DNA of 5,543 nucleotides from Campylobacter sp. (GTDB lineage: Bacteria; Campylobacterota; Campylobacteria; Campylobacterales; Campylobacteraceae): positions 1-5,543 of the forward strand of contig JAFVMP010000097.1 of NCBI GenBank assembly GCA_017506845.1, read 5' to 3'. The position numbers and the translations under genes were made by a program. Each line of letters starts with the position of its first letter. Position 1 is the stretch's first letter. This document shows positions 1 to 5,543 of the stretch, piece by piece. The notes under the pieces are model-generated. The model did not search any database, had not been told where the DNA came from, and worked only from the letters and a program-made list of their open reading frames with translations.

Positions 1-922
1 TATTGCCTGTTACAGTTCCATAGATATATAGACGATAAAAGCGATATTTAACGGCTTGTTCAAGGAGAGTGTCTATTTCATTTTGGCCTGCCCTATCTTG
101 AAGTGAGAAGGCTTTAAATCCTAGTGGAGCATTTTTCAATATCAAATAAGGCGTAAAGGTCTCGCTCACCACTGTGCGTAAACTCGTATTTATTGTATTT
201 ATGCTGTTTTGCATTGCTGTGATGTTCGGACTCACGATATTATTTGTAAAGGTCTTCACTCCTGCTATGCTTTGAGCTCCTGTAAGATTTACAGTAGCAT
301 TAGCATTGGCTTTAGCATTTACTAGATTATTTACTTCAGTCTTAGTATATGTAGTAGTTTTATCAGCCTTAGTTGCTAGAGTTGCTAGGTTTGTAGTTGT
401 CTCTTGCTTTAATGCATCTACTTTATCTTCTATTTCCGCTCTTAGCTCATTAGCATTTAGCTCTATAACCTCATCTAGGCGACTTTGTGTGATTATGTTT
501 ATATTTGGATCAATGCTTAAATTTACTACACTTGTATCAGCGATTGTTATAACAAATTTAATTGTCATATCCTTACTAGCTCCATCGCTTAGCACAGGTT
601 TGGCTGTTTGTGGTAGCTGTGCAATAGCAAAGAGTATATTATCGCTAGTATATAATCCAGCTTGACGAATCATATATCCGCCCTTTTGGGCACTTAAAAT
701 TCCAGTTACTTCTAAAGTGATATTATCAACTATTTTAATCTGAGTAATTCCAAATTTGTCTTTTTCATTTGGCAAACTCTCCCAGTTTGCATCTATTGGA
801 TTTTCTCCATCGCCCACACTCATAGTAGTTAGATCTATTAGCTCTTTATTTGCTAAGGCTTTTATAACTGCTTGCTTGCCTTTGTTTGATACTATCGTGT
901 AGTATTTTTGTTCATTGCTCAT
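1..922 (-). CDS. Tail fibre protein, N-terminal 307 residues (P2 gpH-like), 3' end outside window
   Basis: The reading frame is open from the ATG at 922 to the left edge, giving 307 codons without a stop. The start MSNEQKYYTIVSNKGKQAVI and the following stretch (SVGDG at 35-39, GGYMIRQAGLY at 81-91) are typical of the N-terminal domain of P2-like tail fibres (the DUF3751 / Phage_tail_fib type), which anchors the fibre to the baseplate. Residues about 145-205 look helical and probably form a trimeric stalk. Residues about 193-232 (YTKTEVNNLVNAK, then NLTGAQSIAGVKTF) are the repeat found in many phage fibre shafts. The receptor-binding C-terminus is not in the window. The ATG overlaps the TGA of the upstream tail protein I gene as ATGA (919-922), and AAAGGAAAA lies just upstream, so translation is probably coupled. 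It should act outside the cell in host recognition. The family is clear; the host receptor cannot be read from this part. Confidence 0.9.
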   Translation of the reverse strand, partial: MSNEQKYYTIVSNKGKQAVIKALANKELIDLTTMSVGDGENPIDANWESLPNEKDKFGITQIKIVDNITLEVTGILSAQKGGYMIRQAGLYTSDNILFAIAQLPQTAKPVLSDGASKDMTIKFVITIADTSVVNLSIDPNINIITQSRLDEVIELNANELRAEIEDKVDALKQETTTNLATLATKADKTTTYTKTEVNNLVNAKANANATVNLTGAQSIAGVKTFTNNIVSPNITAMQNSINTINTSLRTVVSETFTPYLILKNAPLGFKAFSLQDRAGQNEIDTLLEQAVKYRFYRLYIYGTVTGN

Positions 923-1503
923 ATTTTTCCTTTTGTGTTAATTGTAATCTCTTCGCCTAAAATGCAATAGCTAACCACACCTAAAGCGAGGGTTCTATCT
1001 AAATTTGTAGGGATATATGGATTTATAGTAACTCTTTCGCCGTCAAATCTGCTTACTGCTGTGTAGATTGCTAAAGTGTTTGCATAGATAGTTATATCTA
1101 TAGATTCTAATACACTACGGACATTTTTATACTGCTCTATAACCCTTTCTAGCTCAGCCCAATCACCATTAAAGCCATATTTGCCTATATTTACATTAAT
1201 TTTAAAATGGTATGGATTGCCACCGTAGTCTTGCCACTGTTTTAATTCGCAACCGCCATATATATTTTTAATAGCTGTTATTAGAGAATTTGAACTACCT
1301 TCAAAATAGTATTGTTTAAATGGTTGATTTAATAACTCTGTTGTAACAATATCTTTAAAGCCCCACATATTTGCTAAAGCTTCAAAATTAGTTGAGTTTG
1401 GCTGATAAAATAGCTTATTATCAATATTTAATAGAGCTTTTACATTGTTATTTATAACCTCATCGGCTCTATATAAACTATCATTATAAGCTCTTAAATC
1501 CAT
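919..1503 (-). CDS. I: Phage tail protein I (P2 gpI family, baseplate wedge)
   Basis: This 194-residue protein matches the P2 gpI family in length and in its position between J and the tail fibre. Recognisable features are the N-terminal segment with LRAYNDSLYRADEV at 3-16, the central tryptophan segment QWQDYGGNPYHFKI at 89-102, and the helix EQYKNVRSVLESI at 123-135, which resembles the conserved NVR/SR segment of the family. In P2-like phages gpI sits at the baseplate periphery with gpJ and helps attach the tail fibre. The ATG at 1503 is one base after the TAA of J, with only a weak AAAGA ahead of it, so it probably depends on translation of J. Its TGA overlaps the fibre start. The gene is full length. 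Function is assigned by family resemblance and gene order; sequence conservation in this family is modest. Confidence 0.85.
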   Translation of the reverse strand: MDLRAYNDSLYRADEVINNNVKALLNIDNKLFYQPNSTNFEALANMWGFKDIVTTELLNQPFKQYYFEGSSNSLITAIKNIYGGCELKQWQDYGGNPYHFKINVNIGKYGFNGDWAELERVIEQYKNVRSVLESIDITIYANTLAIYTAVSRFDGERVTINPYIPTNLDRTLALGVVSYCILGEEITINTKGKI

Positions 1504-1504
1504 T

Positions 1505-2542
1505 TTAAGTCTTTGTGATTTGTAGTGAATTTAAAATAAGAATATCATCAGCATTTACTTGCGGAATCGGTGTTACTATCTCTACCTTAGAGCAGTATTT
1601 ATTAAACGCTGCATCAATAATAGCACTACTGTGCGGAGTATATGCGATATCTAAAGAGCTAAATAGAGTTTTGATATTTGCATCGCACTCATTTTGTGCT
1701 AATGTGTAGTTATAATCGCTTGTTGGCTCTATTTGTATATGTAAATCTAGTGCTATCTCATTTGCTCTTACAAACTCTAAATTATCAGTAAGTGGTATGC
1801 GACCTATTAGGGCTTGATTTATCTTATCTTTAGTTGTTTGGTCATCAAATTTGCTTTTATATACTATCTTTACAACTCCAGCACCGCCATTACGGACGCT
1901 GACTTTTTCTATACCTTCAATACTTAAAATATAAAATTCATAGCTCTCTTTACTGCCAGCTGTTGAGAATCTGTGCAAAGCTAATAAAAACCTAGCTCTT
2001 AAATCCTCATCGCTCTCACGCACTTCATAACCAACAAATTCGTTTTTAAGCTCTATGCTATCAATGTAGATATTATCTATCTCTAGATTTATTGTCTCAT
2101 AGCTCTCTTTAGAACTCCATCCAGCTTCAAGTCTGGCATTAGCTTCTAGCGTGTCATCAATATTTACATTATGAAATAAATATGCAAAATGTCCAGCTCC
2201 ATCGTGAAATTTTGTCCCCTTTGGTAAAAAAGTAGGGCTATTTGCCCTAATAGTAATATCAGCTTGTGGTGCTGTGGCTTCTTTTCTTGTGATACCTATT
2301 AAAGCCACTAAAGCATCTAGATACTCGCCACTGCTAAATTGTATATAATTTTGTGAAATAATATAATTCCAAGTTTCAAAATATTGTGCTAATTGTTCTA
2401 AATATATATCTGTTAAAGTGCTGTAGTCATCGCCTATTAGTGGGATATAATCTAGCTTACCGCTACGCTCTTTAAAAGCTTGTAAAATTTTGGCTTTTTC
2501 TTGTTCTATATCAAAATCTTTTATGAAATTTGGAATTAGCAT
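1505..2542 (-). CDS. J: Baseplate assembly protein J (P2 gpJ / Mu gp47-like)
   Basis: This 345-residue protein belongs to the Baseplate_J family, which forms the wedge arms around the contractile-tail baseplate. The N-terminal part holds the usual helical region (FETWNYIISQNYIQFSSGEY at 55-74, then LDALVALIGITRKEA at 75-89). The central signature is ESDEDLRARFLLALHRFSTAG at 176-196 followed by SKESYEFYILSIEGIEKVSV. It corresponds to the E-(S/T)-DE-LR-R...FS-AG...Y motif of P2 gpJ. The domain from about 90 to 170 is beta-rich (ADITIRANSPTFLPKGTKF). The start at 2542 is supported by AAGGAGAG four to six bases upstream. This ribosome binding site lies inside a possible hairpin (2545-2561). It is 46 nt after the W gene and 1 nt before I, in the conserved order W-J-I. 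It appears intact. Confidence 0.93.
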   Translation of the reverse strand: MLIPNFIKDFDIEQEKAKILQAFKERSGKLDYIPLIGDDYSTLTDIYLEQLAQYFETWNYIISQNYIQFSSGEYLDALVALIGITRKEATAPQADITIRANSPTFLPKGTKFHDGAGHFAYLFHNVNIDDTLEANARLEAGWSSKESYETINLEIDNIYIDSIELKNEFVGYEVRESDEDLRARFLLALHRFSTAGSKESYEFYILSIEGIEKVSVRNGGAGVVKIVYKSKFDDQTTKDKINQALIGRIPLTDNLEFVRANEIALDLHIQIEPTSDYNYTLAQNECDANIKTLFSSLDIAYTPHSSAIIDAAFNKYCSKVEIVTPIPQVNADDILILNSLQITKT

Positions 2543-2544
2543 AT

Positions 2545-2561
2545 CTCTCCTTATAAAAGAG
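2545..2561 (-). promoter_or_regulatory. J ribosome binding site held in a potential hairpin
   Basis: On the minus strand the 17 nt CTCTTTTATAAGGAGAG can fold into a seven-pair stem (CUCUUUU with AGGAGAG, two of the pairs G-U) closed by the loop AUA. The 3' arm is the Shine-Dalgarno sequence of J, ending two bases before its ATG. The pairing is seen in the sequence. That it restrains J initiation until ribosomes or another factor open it is inference, and the two G-U pairs and the 3-nt loop make it only moderately stable. Confidence 0.4.
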
Positions 2562-2588
2562 AAATATACCTATAAATTTAGCTTTTTT

Positions 2589-2879
2589 TTACAATGTATA
2601 ATAAATTCTTGCTACAACCCCACTTTCTAAAATCTCATACTCTAAATCTATATCGACAAAGCCCTTTTGCGATGCAGTTATGGTAAGTTTAGTCGGATTT
2701 ATGCGTGGCTCGTATCTATTTAATTGCTCTAAAAGCTCTCTTTTTAAATCCAAAATCGTTGGCAGATCTGCTCTTTTATCAATATAACGCTCTAAGCCAA
2801 AGTCTGGTCTTAGGCGTTTTGTGAATTTAGTAGTTTTTAGTATTCTAGATATATTTTCATCTATGCTAATTTGATACAT
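2589..2879 (-). CDS. W: Baseplate assembly protein W (P2 gpW / T4 gp25-like)
   Basis: This 96-residue protein matches the GPW_gp25 family in size and motifs. RLRPDFGLERYI at 22-33 is the region with the conserved (R/M)RPDFG. The segment from 40 to 60 ends in LNRYEPRI, which is the hallmark (R-(W/Y)-EPRI) of the family, and the C-terminus 63-95 is a run of beta strands. In T4 and P2 this protein sits at the inner baseplate, contacts the first sheath ring and belongs to the lysozyme-like gp25 fold, although it is not expected to be an active enzyme. The start at 2879 is set by TAGGAGAG, whose TAG is the stop codon of the tape measure gene, so the site overlaps the previous gene and suggests coupled translation. 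An 8-base run of A follows just after its stop on the coding strand. It appears intact. Confidence 0.93.
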   Translation of the reverse strand: MYQISIDENISRILKTTKFTKRLRPDFGLERYIDKRADLPTILDLKRELLEQLNRYEPRINPTKLTITASQKGFVDIDLEYEILESGVVARIYYTL

Positions 2880-2887
2880 ACTCTCTC

Positions 2888-5035
2888 CTAATCATCAAAG
2901 CTATAGCTACTATTTTGTATTGCTTTTGCTACATTTTGAGGTGTTGCGTTTGTGTTATTTAAATTAATATTTATAACTTTATTATCAGTTATTACCTTGT
3001 TGCTGCTAGTTTGATTTTGTATCTGGTTTGTTTTGATGGTTTCTATAGCCCCATTTGTATTTTGAGTAGGAACTTGCTCATTATCACCAAAACCAAAAAA
3101 ATCTTTAACTTTACTAGCTATATTTGTTATTGATGATATTTTGTTGCTTAGATATTCAAATGAAGCTTTTAGGCTCTCATAAATTGCATTAAATGGAGCA
3201 AAAGCTATATTTATAAAGCTACTTAAATTTAGCCCCAAATTATTAAAGATATTGGTAAATAAGCTTTTAATTTTGCTTAATGGCTCATTAAAAACCTGGC
3301 TTATCCACGATATAAAGCTATTAAACCACGACTTTACTCTATCCCAATTAGCAATAATAAGCCCAGCAATAATAGCAATCCCACCTAAAATTAATCCAAT
3401 TGGGTTGCTCATCAAAGCTACACTAACAGCTCTAATTGCTACACTAACAAAATTTAAAGCACTACTAAAAATTATTAAAGCCTTAGCTTTTAATGCTCCT
3501 AAAAAGAGAGCCAAATTTAATCTAGCAGTTGCTAAGCTAAAGGAAAAACTAGCACTGCTAGCAATGCACCCTTTAATACCAGCAATATATTTTAAACAAC
3601 TCATCGGCATTAATGCCAAAGCTGATTTATATTGAAGCACTACTAAAGTCGCCGCAGCTTTGGCGATTTTAAAAGTAGTAATAACAGCTGTAGTGGTAGC
3701 AAAAAGCCCTAAAGCAACGCCTAAAATTTTTGATAACATAGGTATTCTATTTATAAAGCTAAATATGTCATTTATTCCATCTATAACGGTGTTAAATATT
3801 GGTAAAAATATTTGACCAATATTTATAGCAAATACCTCAAGAGAGGCTTTAAATCTATCAATTGCTGAAGCAGCTGAGCTTAATTTTTGTTCTAGCTCTT
3901 TATTCATTGTATTTTTTGCAGCACTATCATTGCTCATTTTTAAAGCATCATTTAATAAATGTATGTTGCCTGTGATTTTGGCGATTGTGCTAAAGTCTTC
4001 GCCAGCACCAAGAAGTTTATCTAAAAAACCAGCTCGTGTATCGTTATCTAAATTTGCTAATGTGTTTAGCAAGAATTGCGTTGCCTTAGTAGCATCTTTT
4101 TGCATCATAGCATTAAACTCATCAAAATCAACGCCTATACTTTGTAATTGCTCTTTTCCTTTAGTTTTTAAAGTTCTTAATGCATTATAAAAGCTATTTA
4201 GACTACTTCCAGCTACTTCAGAGCTAATCTTTAAACTATCAGTTACTGCTGCAAAGGCGGCTAAATCTTTTGGCTTTAATCCTGCTAAGCTACCAGCACC
4301 ACCACTTCGGCGTAAAATTTCACCGACATTTTTTGCGGCGACATTTGTCATTTTATTATCTAAATAATTAACCACATCGCCTAACTCCTTTAGCTCATCT
4401 AAATTTAGATTAAAGTTAGTTTGCCAAGTGTTTGCTATCTCAGCAGCTGCTTGAGCACTGATGCCATAAGCAACTTTCATTTGAGAGATCATATCTGTGT
4501 ATTTTTGTAAATCTATACCGCTAAATCCAGCTTGGCTCCCACCAACTGCTACTTGTATAATATCTGCTGTACTCTCACCTATAGCCATAGCTTTAGCTTT
4601 GGCGAAATTTTCAAAGGCTCTTTGCTCTTCTTGACTTGCAAAATCTACAAACTTCTTAAGCTCAGTCATTGATGCATCAAAATCAATAGCAGAACTTAGT
4701 GGAGCTTGTATCATTTTAAAACTACCAAATAGGCCAACGGCTTCTTCTTTTAAGTTCCATAATTTCTCTTTTGCCTCTTTGATATCTAAATTTAGCTTAA
4801 CTTTAGCAGCTTGTTTGATTTTAGATTCTATCTCTTTTATCTTCTGCTTTGTTTGTGCTATATCTTTTAGATCGACTTTGAATTTTAAGCTTTCGTTGGC
4901 ATTTTTGATAGATGCTATACCTTTTGATATAGAATTAGCTAAATGATCACTAAAAGTCTGCGTGGCTTTATTTATTTTTTGTAAATTTAATTCTAATTGG
5001 CTTAGATCTACGCCAAAAACTAAAGTTGGGTTCAT
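2888..5035 (-). CDS. Tail tape measure protein (P2 gpT / TP901-core family)
   Basis: This 715-residue protein spans the tail tube and sets its length. Residues about 40-100 are lysine- and glutamate-rich and helical (coiled coil likely). Residues about 118-355 are the TP901-type core, with FDASMTELKKFVDF at 119-132, GESTADI at 153-159, a VGGSQAG turn at 164-170, GEILRRSGGAGSLAGLKPKDL at 238-258 and the SSLNSFYNALRTLK segment at 277-290. Hydrophobic helices follow at about 433-468, 484-531 and 534-563 (SNPIGLILGGIAIIAGLI at 543-560). Such segments are usual in tape measures and may enter the host membrane during DNA delivery. The C-terminus 650-695 is N/T/Q-rich. At roughly 0.15 nm per residue a tail near 105-110 nm would be expected (inference). 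The ATG at 5035 is preceded by AAAGG about ten bases upstream, rather far. The gene follows the chaperones, as expected, but is separated from them by an opposite-strand gene. Confidence 0.93.
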   Translation of the reverse strand: MNPTLVFGVDLSQLELNLQKINKATQTFSDHLANSISKGIASIKNANESLKFKVDLKDIAQTKQKIKEIESKIKQAAKVKLNLDIKEAKEKLWNLKEEAVGLFGSFKMIQAPLSSAIDFDASMTELKKFVDFASQEEQRAFENFAKAKAMAIGESTADIIQVAVGGSQAGFSGIDLQKYTDMISQMKVAYGISAQAAAEIANTWQTNFNLNLDELKELGDVVNYLDNKMTNVAAKNVGEILRRSGGAGSLAGLKPKDLAAFAAVTDSLKISSEVAGSSLNSFYNALRTLKTKGKEQLQSIGVDFDEFNAMMQKDATKATQFLLNTLANLDNDTRAGFLDKLLGAGEDFSTIAKITGNIHLLNDALKMSNDSAAKNTMNKELEQKLSSAASAIDRFKASLEVFAINIGQIFLPIFNTVIDGINDIFSFINRIPMLSKILGVALGLFATTTAVITTFKIAKAAATLVVLQYKSALALMPMSCLKYIAGIKGCIASSASFSFSLATARLNLALFLGALKAKALIIFSSALNFVSVAIRAVSVALMSNPIGLILGGIAIIAGLIIANWDRVKSWFNSFISWISQVFNEPLSKIKSLFTNIFNNLGLNLSSFINIAFAPFNAIYESLKASFEYLSNKISSITNIASKVKDFFGFGDNEQVPTQNTNGAIETIKTNQIQNQTSSNKVITDNKVININLNNTNATPQNVAKAIQNSSYSFDD

Positions 5036-5036
5036 A

Positions 5037-5063
5037 TTGACTTAACCTTTCTTTTGATATAAT
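5037..5063 (+). promoter_or_regulatory. Sigma-70 promoter of the 74-aa membrane protein gene
   Basis: A perfect -10 hexamer TATAAT (5058-5063) carries the extended -10 TG (5055-5056, TGATATAAT) and a pyrimidine-rich stretch upstream (CCTTTCTTTT), the usual form in Campylobacter. TTGACT at 5037-5042 fits a -35 hexamer with a short 15-bp spacer. Transcription would begin near 5069-5071, only about 11 bases before the ATG, so the mRNA would start almost on its ribosome binding site. This is a housekeeping-type promoter, so the gene could be on while phage late genes are silent (inference). Confidence 0.75.
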
Positions 5064-5064
5064 A
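5059..5064 (-). promoter_or_regulatory. Possible -10 element for the tape measure gene, overlapping the opposite promoter
   Basis: Read on the minus strand, TATTAT (one mismatch to TATAAT) lies on the same bases as the plus-strand -10. It is followed after about 24 nt by the tape measure ATG, with an AAAGG site between. TTTG lies upstream but with one base too many for an extended -10, and no -35 is recognisable. The call depends mainly on the need for transcription if a terminator acts at 5269-5310. If both are real, the two promoters would exclude each other. Confidence 0.22.
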
Positions 5065-5080
5065 AACAAAGGAGTAAATT

Positions 5081-5305
5081 ATGATATTTATATTCAAATT
5101 ACTATTTTTTTTATTGTTACTAACAGCTATTTTAAATAAAATTTTTATGATAGATATAGAGTTAGCACAATATATAGCTATATGCTTGATGGTTTTTTAT
5201 TACTTTTTTTATTATCTTTTTTGCTATTTATACCAAAAAGAGTTAAAAAGAGCCAAGCAAGATGAGATAAAAAAAGCATATGATTACTCAAAAATAGTAA
5301 TCTAA
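5081..5305 (+). CDS. Small two-helix membrane protein, candidate prophage moron
   Basis: This 74-residue protein of unknown function is encoded opposite to all other genes here. Residues 2-19 (FKLLFFLLLLTAIL at 5-18) and about 28-51 (LAQYIAICLMVFYYFFYYLF at 28-47) are strongly hydrophobic and should form two membrane helices with a short loop. The tail 52-74 is charged (KELKRAKQDEIKKAY) and probably cytoplasmic. The second helix is unusually rich in Tyr and Phe. The gene is well supported despite its size: AAAGGAG lies six bases before the ATG and a near-perfect promoter lies just upstream. Its stop at 5303-5305 overlaps the stop of the converging E' frame. Small membrane proteins inserted in phage operons often serve the lysogen, for example in superinfection exclusion, but that is inference from position; no family is recognised. 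A holin-like role is less likely given its isolation from lysis genes and its separate promoter. Confidence 0.75.
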   Translation: MIFIFKLLFFLLLLTAILNKIFMIDIELAQYIAICLMVFYYFFYYLFCYLYQKELKRAKQDEIKKAYDYSKIVI

Positions 5306-5310
5306 TTGCT
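5269..5310 (-). terminator. Possible intrinsic terminator at the end of the chaperone genes
   Basis: On the minus strand, GATTACT (5302-5296) and AGTAATC (5288-5282) form a perfect seven-pair stem with a 7-nt loop. An outer four-pair stem (AGCA 5310-5307 with TGCT 5278-5275) is separated by a small internal loop. Six T residues (5274-5269) follow directly. It starts at the E' stop codon, the right place to end a transcript. The stem is AT-rich and interrupted, so efficiency is doubtful. On the plus strand the same hairpin lies at the end of the membrane protein gene but lacks a clean T-tract. Confidence 0.38.
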
Positions 5311-5424
5311 ATTTATCCTTAGTGCTATCTCGTAATAATCTACAAATTCATTAAAATCCATAGCTAAAATATCACTATAACTAAAATGCAGGGTGTAAGC
5401 TATTAAAGCCACACCCTCTTTTAG
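5302..5424 (-). CDS. Tail assembly chaperone extension E' (P2 E' / Mu gp42-like), made by -1 frameshift
   Basis: This frame has no usable start codon. It reads back through AAA AAA to an upstream TAA and is reachable only by a -1 slip at the A AAA AAC heptamer (5430-5424). After the slip it adds 40 residues, beginning LKEGVALIAYTLHFSYSDIL and continuing AMDFNEFVDYYEIALRINSN to TAG at 5304-5302. The pattern of a helix, an aromatic turn, then (D/E)-I-L-x-M-(D/N)-x-x-E-(F/L) and a final helix resembles the P2 GpE' family. In tailed phages the short chaperone and the rarer frameshifted fusion bind the tape measure before tube polymerisation, and the extra domain recruits tube subunits. Its stop overlaps by four bases the stop of the convergent membrane protein gene. 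In this copy the fusion could be made only if the stop at 5483-5481 is bypassed or absent in the true genome. Confidence 0.75.
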   Translation of the reverse strand, partial: LKEGVALIAYTLHFSYSDILAMDFNEFVDYYEIALRINSN

Positions 5425-5430
5425 TTTTTT
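5390..5430 (-). promoter_or_regulatory. Programmed -1 ribosomal frameshift signal
   Basis: The signal has all standard parts on the minus strand. The slippery heptamer A AAA AAC (5430-5424) is in the correct phase to the E frame. The zero-frame stop TAA follows at once (5423-5421). After a 6-nt spacer, TAAAAG, comes a hairpin with AGGGTGT (5417-5411) pairing with ACACCCT (5396-5390). Inside it, a G-U pair and GCT/AGC can extend the stem over one bulged T, leaving a 5-nt loop TTAAT. The G/C-rich stem stands out in this AT-rich DNA. The arrangement and its position between E- and E'-like frames match tail chaperone frameshifting known from lambda, P2 and Mu. Confidence 0.85.
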
Positions 5431-5543
5431 AATGAGTTTGTCCCCATCAGCTTAGCCACTTTATTGCTAAGTTCTGTAACTTAGATCATTGGTAAAGAGT
5501 TGATAAACTCTTCATTCTTCTCTCCACGACTCATCTCAATTAA
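5421..5543 (-). pseudogene. Tail assembly chaperone E (P2 E / Mu gp41-like), 3' part, interrupted by TAA
   Basis: The gene enters from the right edge in the only open frame: LIEMSRGEKNEEFINSLPMI, then TAA at 5483-5481. The same frame continues with VTELSNKVAKLMGTNSLKN to a second TAA at 5423-5421. The two pieces read as one C-terminal region of the P2 E / Mu gp41 chaperone family: a helix, then L-P-(M/A)-x-x-(V/A), then an amphipathic helix ending near the frameshift site. One base change in a sense codon (GAA, CAA or AAA to TAA) would account for the stop. GTG at 5459 and ATG at 5447 could restart in frame, but neither has a clear ribosome binding site. Normally this protein, and its E+E' fusion, bind the tape measure during tail assembly. 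The alternatives to a true mutation are a sequencing error or a natural early stop. The 5' part of the gene lies outside the window. Confidence 0.62.

Noticed and set aside
185..370. Possible DNA repeat in the tail fibre gene (Asn/Thr/Ala-rich shaft)
   Set aside because: The protein shows shaft-type motifs, but I see no exact or near-exact DNA repeat units, so it is not listed as a repeat.
306..665. Plus-strand open frame of 119 codons, hydrophobic-looking
   Set aside because: It lies antisense inside the well-supported tail fibre frame, has no ribosome binding site, and its composition is what the complement of that gene gives.
1515..1709. Plus-strand open frame of 64 codons
   Set aside because: Antisense shadow of the 3' part of gene J, with no supporting signals.
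2583..2590. Run of eight T on the plus strand, possible terminator tail
   Set aside because: No adequate stem directly precedes it on the plus strand, and no plus-strand gene ends there. On the transcribed minus strand it is an A-run.
3252..3635. Plus-strand open frame of 127 codons
   Set aside because: It is antisense to the hydrophobic helix region of the tape measure. Its A/L/K-rich composition mirrors the opposite strand and no start signals are seen.
3930..4190. Plus-strand open frame of 86 codons
   Set aside because: Antisense shadow of the tape measure core, without a ribosome binding site or promoter.
5282..5302. Hairpin as a plus-strand terminator for the membrane protein gene
   Set aside because: The bases after the stem on the plus strand (TAATTGCTATTTATCC) have no T-tract. 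The minus-strand reading fits better.

Overview
The window is part of the late tail operon of a contractile-tailed (myovirus) phage or prophage with P2/Mu-type tail genes. It is AT-rich, uses A/T-ending codons, and has an extended -10 promoter (TGATATAAT after a T-rich stretch) of the kind typical of Campylobacter. I therefore infer a Campylobacter or related epsilonproteobacterial host. The species cannot be told from this sequence, and no integrase, attachment site or host gene is present to prove that it is integrated.

All phage structural genes lie on the minus strand, so the operon reads from right to left. At the right edge is the 3' part of a tail assembly chaperone gene (P2 E / Mu gp41 type). 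It is followed by its -1 frame extension (E' / Mu gp42 type). The two are joined by a textbook -1 frameshift signal: slippery heptamer A AAA AAC, a zero-frame stop directly after it, a 6-nt spacer and a hairpin. The zero frame also carries a TAA 51 nt before the heptamer, so the chaperone looks broken here unless that stop is a sequencing error or is bypassed. Next, in the opposite orientation, comes a 74-codon gene for a two-helix membrane protein with its own strong promoter and ribosome binding site. It looks like a moron (an accessory gene inserted into a phage operon). The minus-strand operon then resumes with the tail tape measure protein (715 aa), baseplate protein W/gp25 (96 aa), baseplate protein J (345 aa), tail protein I (194 aa) and the N-terminal 307 residues of the tail fibre, which runs off the left edge.

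The genes form a virion assembly line. The E/E+E' chaperones coat the tape measure, which sets tail length. W, J and I build the baseplate wedges, and the fibre attaches to I/J and binds the host. Genes from the tape measure to the fibre are tightly packed (8, 46 and 1 nt gaps and a 4-nt overlap), which indicates coupled translation. Counterparts of P2 U, D and V are not found between the tape measure and W. There is no stretch over 300 bases without a gene, and no tRNA, rRNA, CRISPR or insertion sequence was seen.
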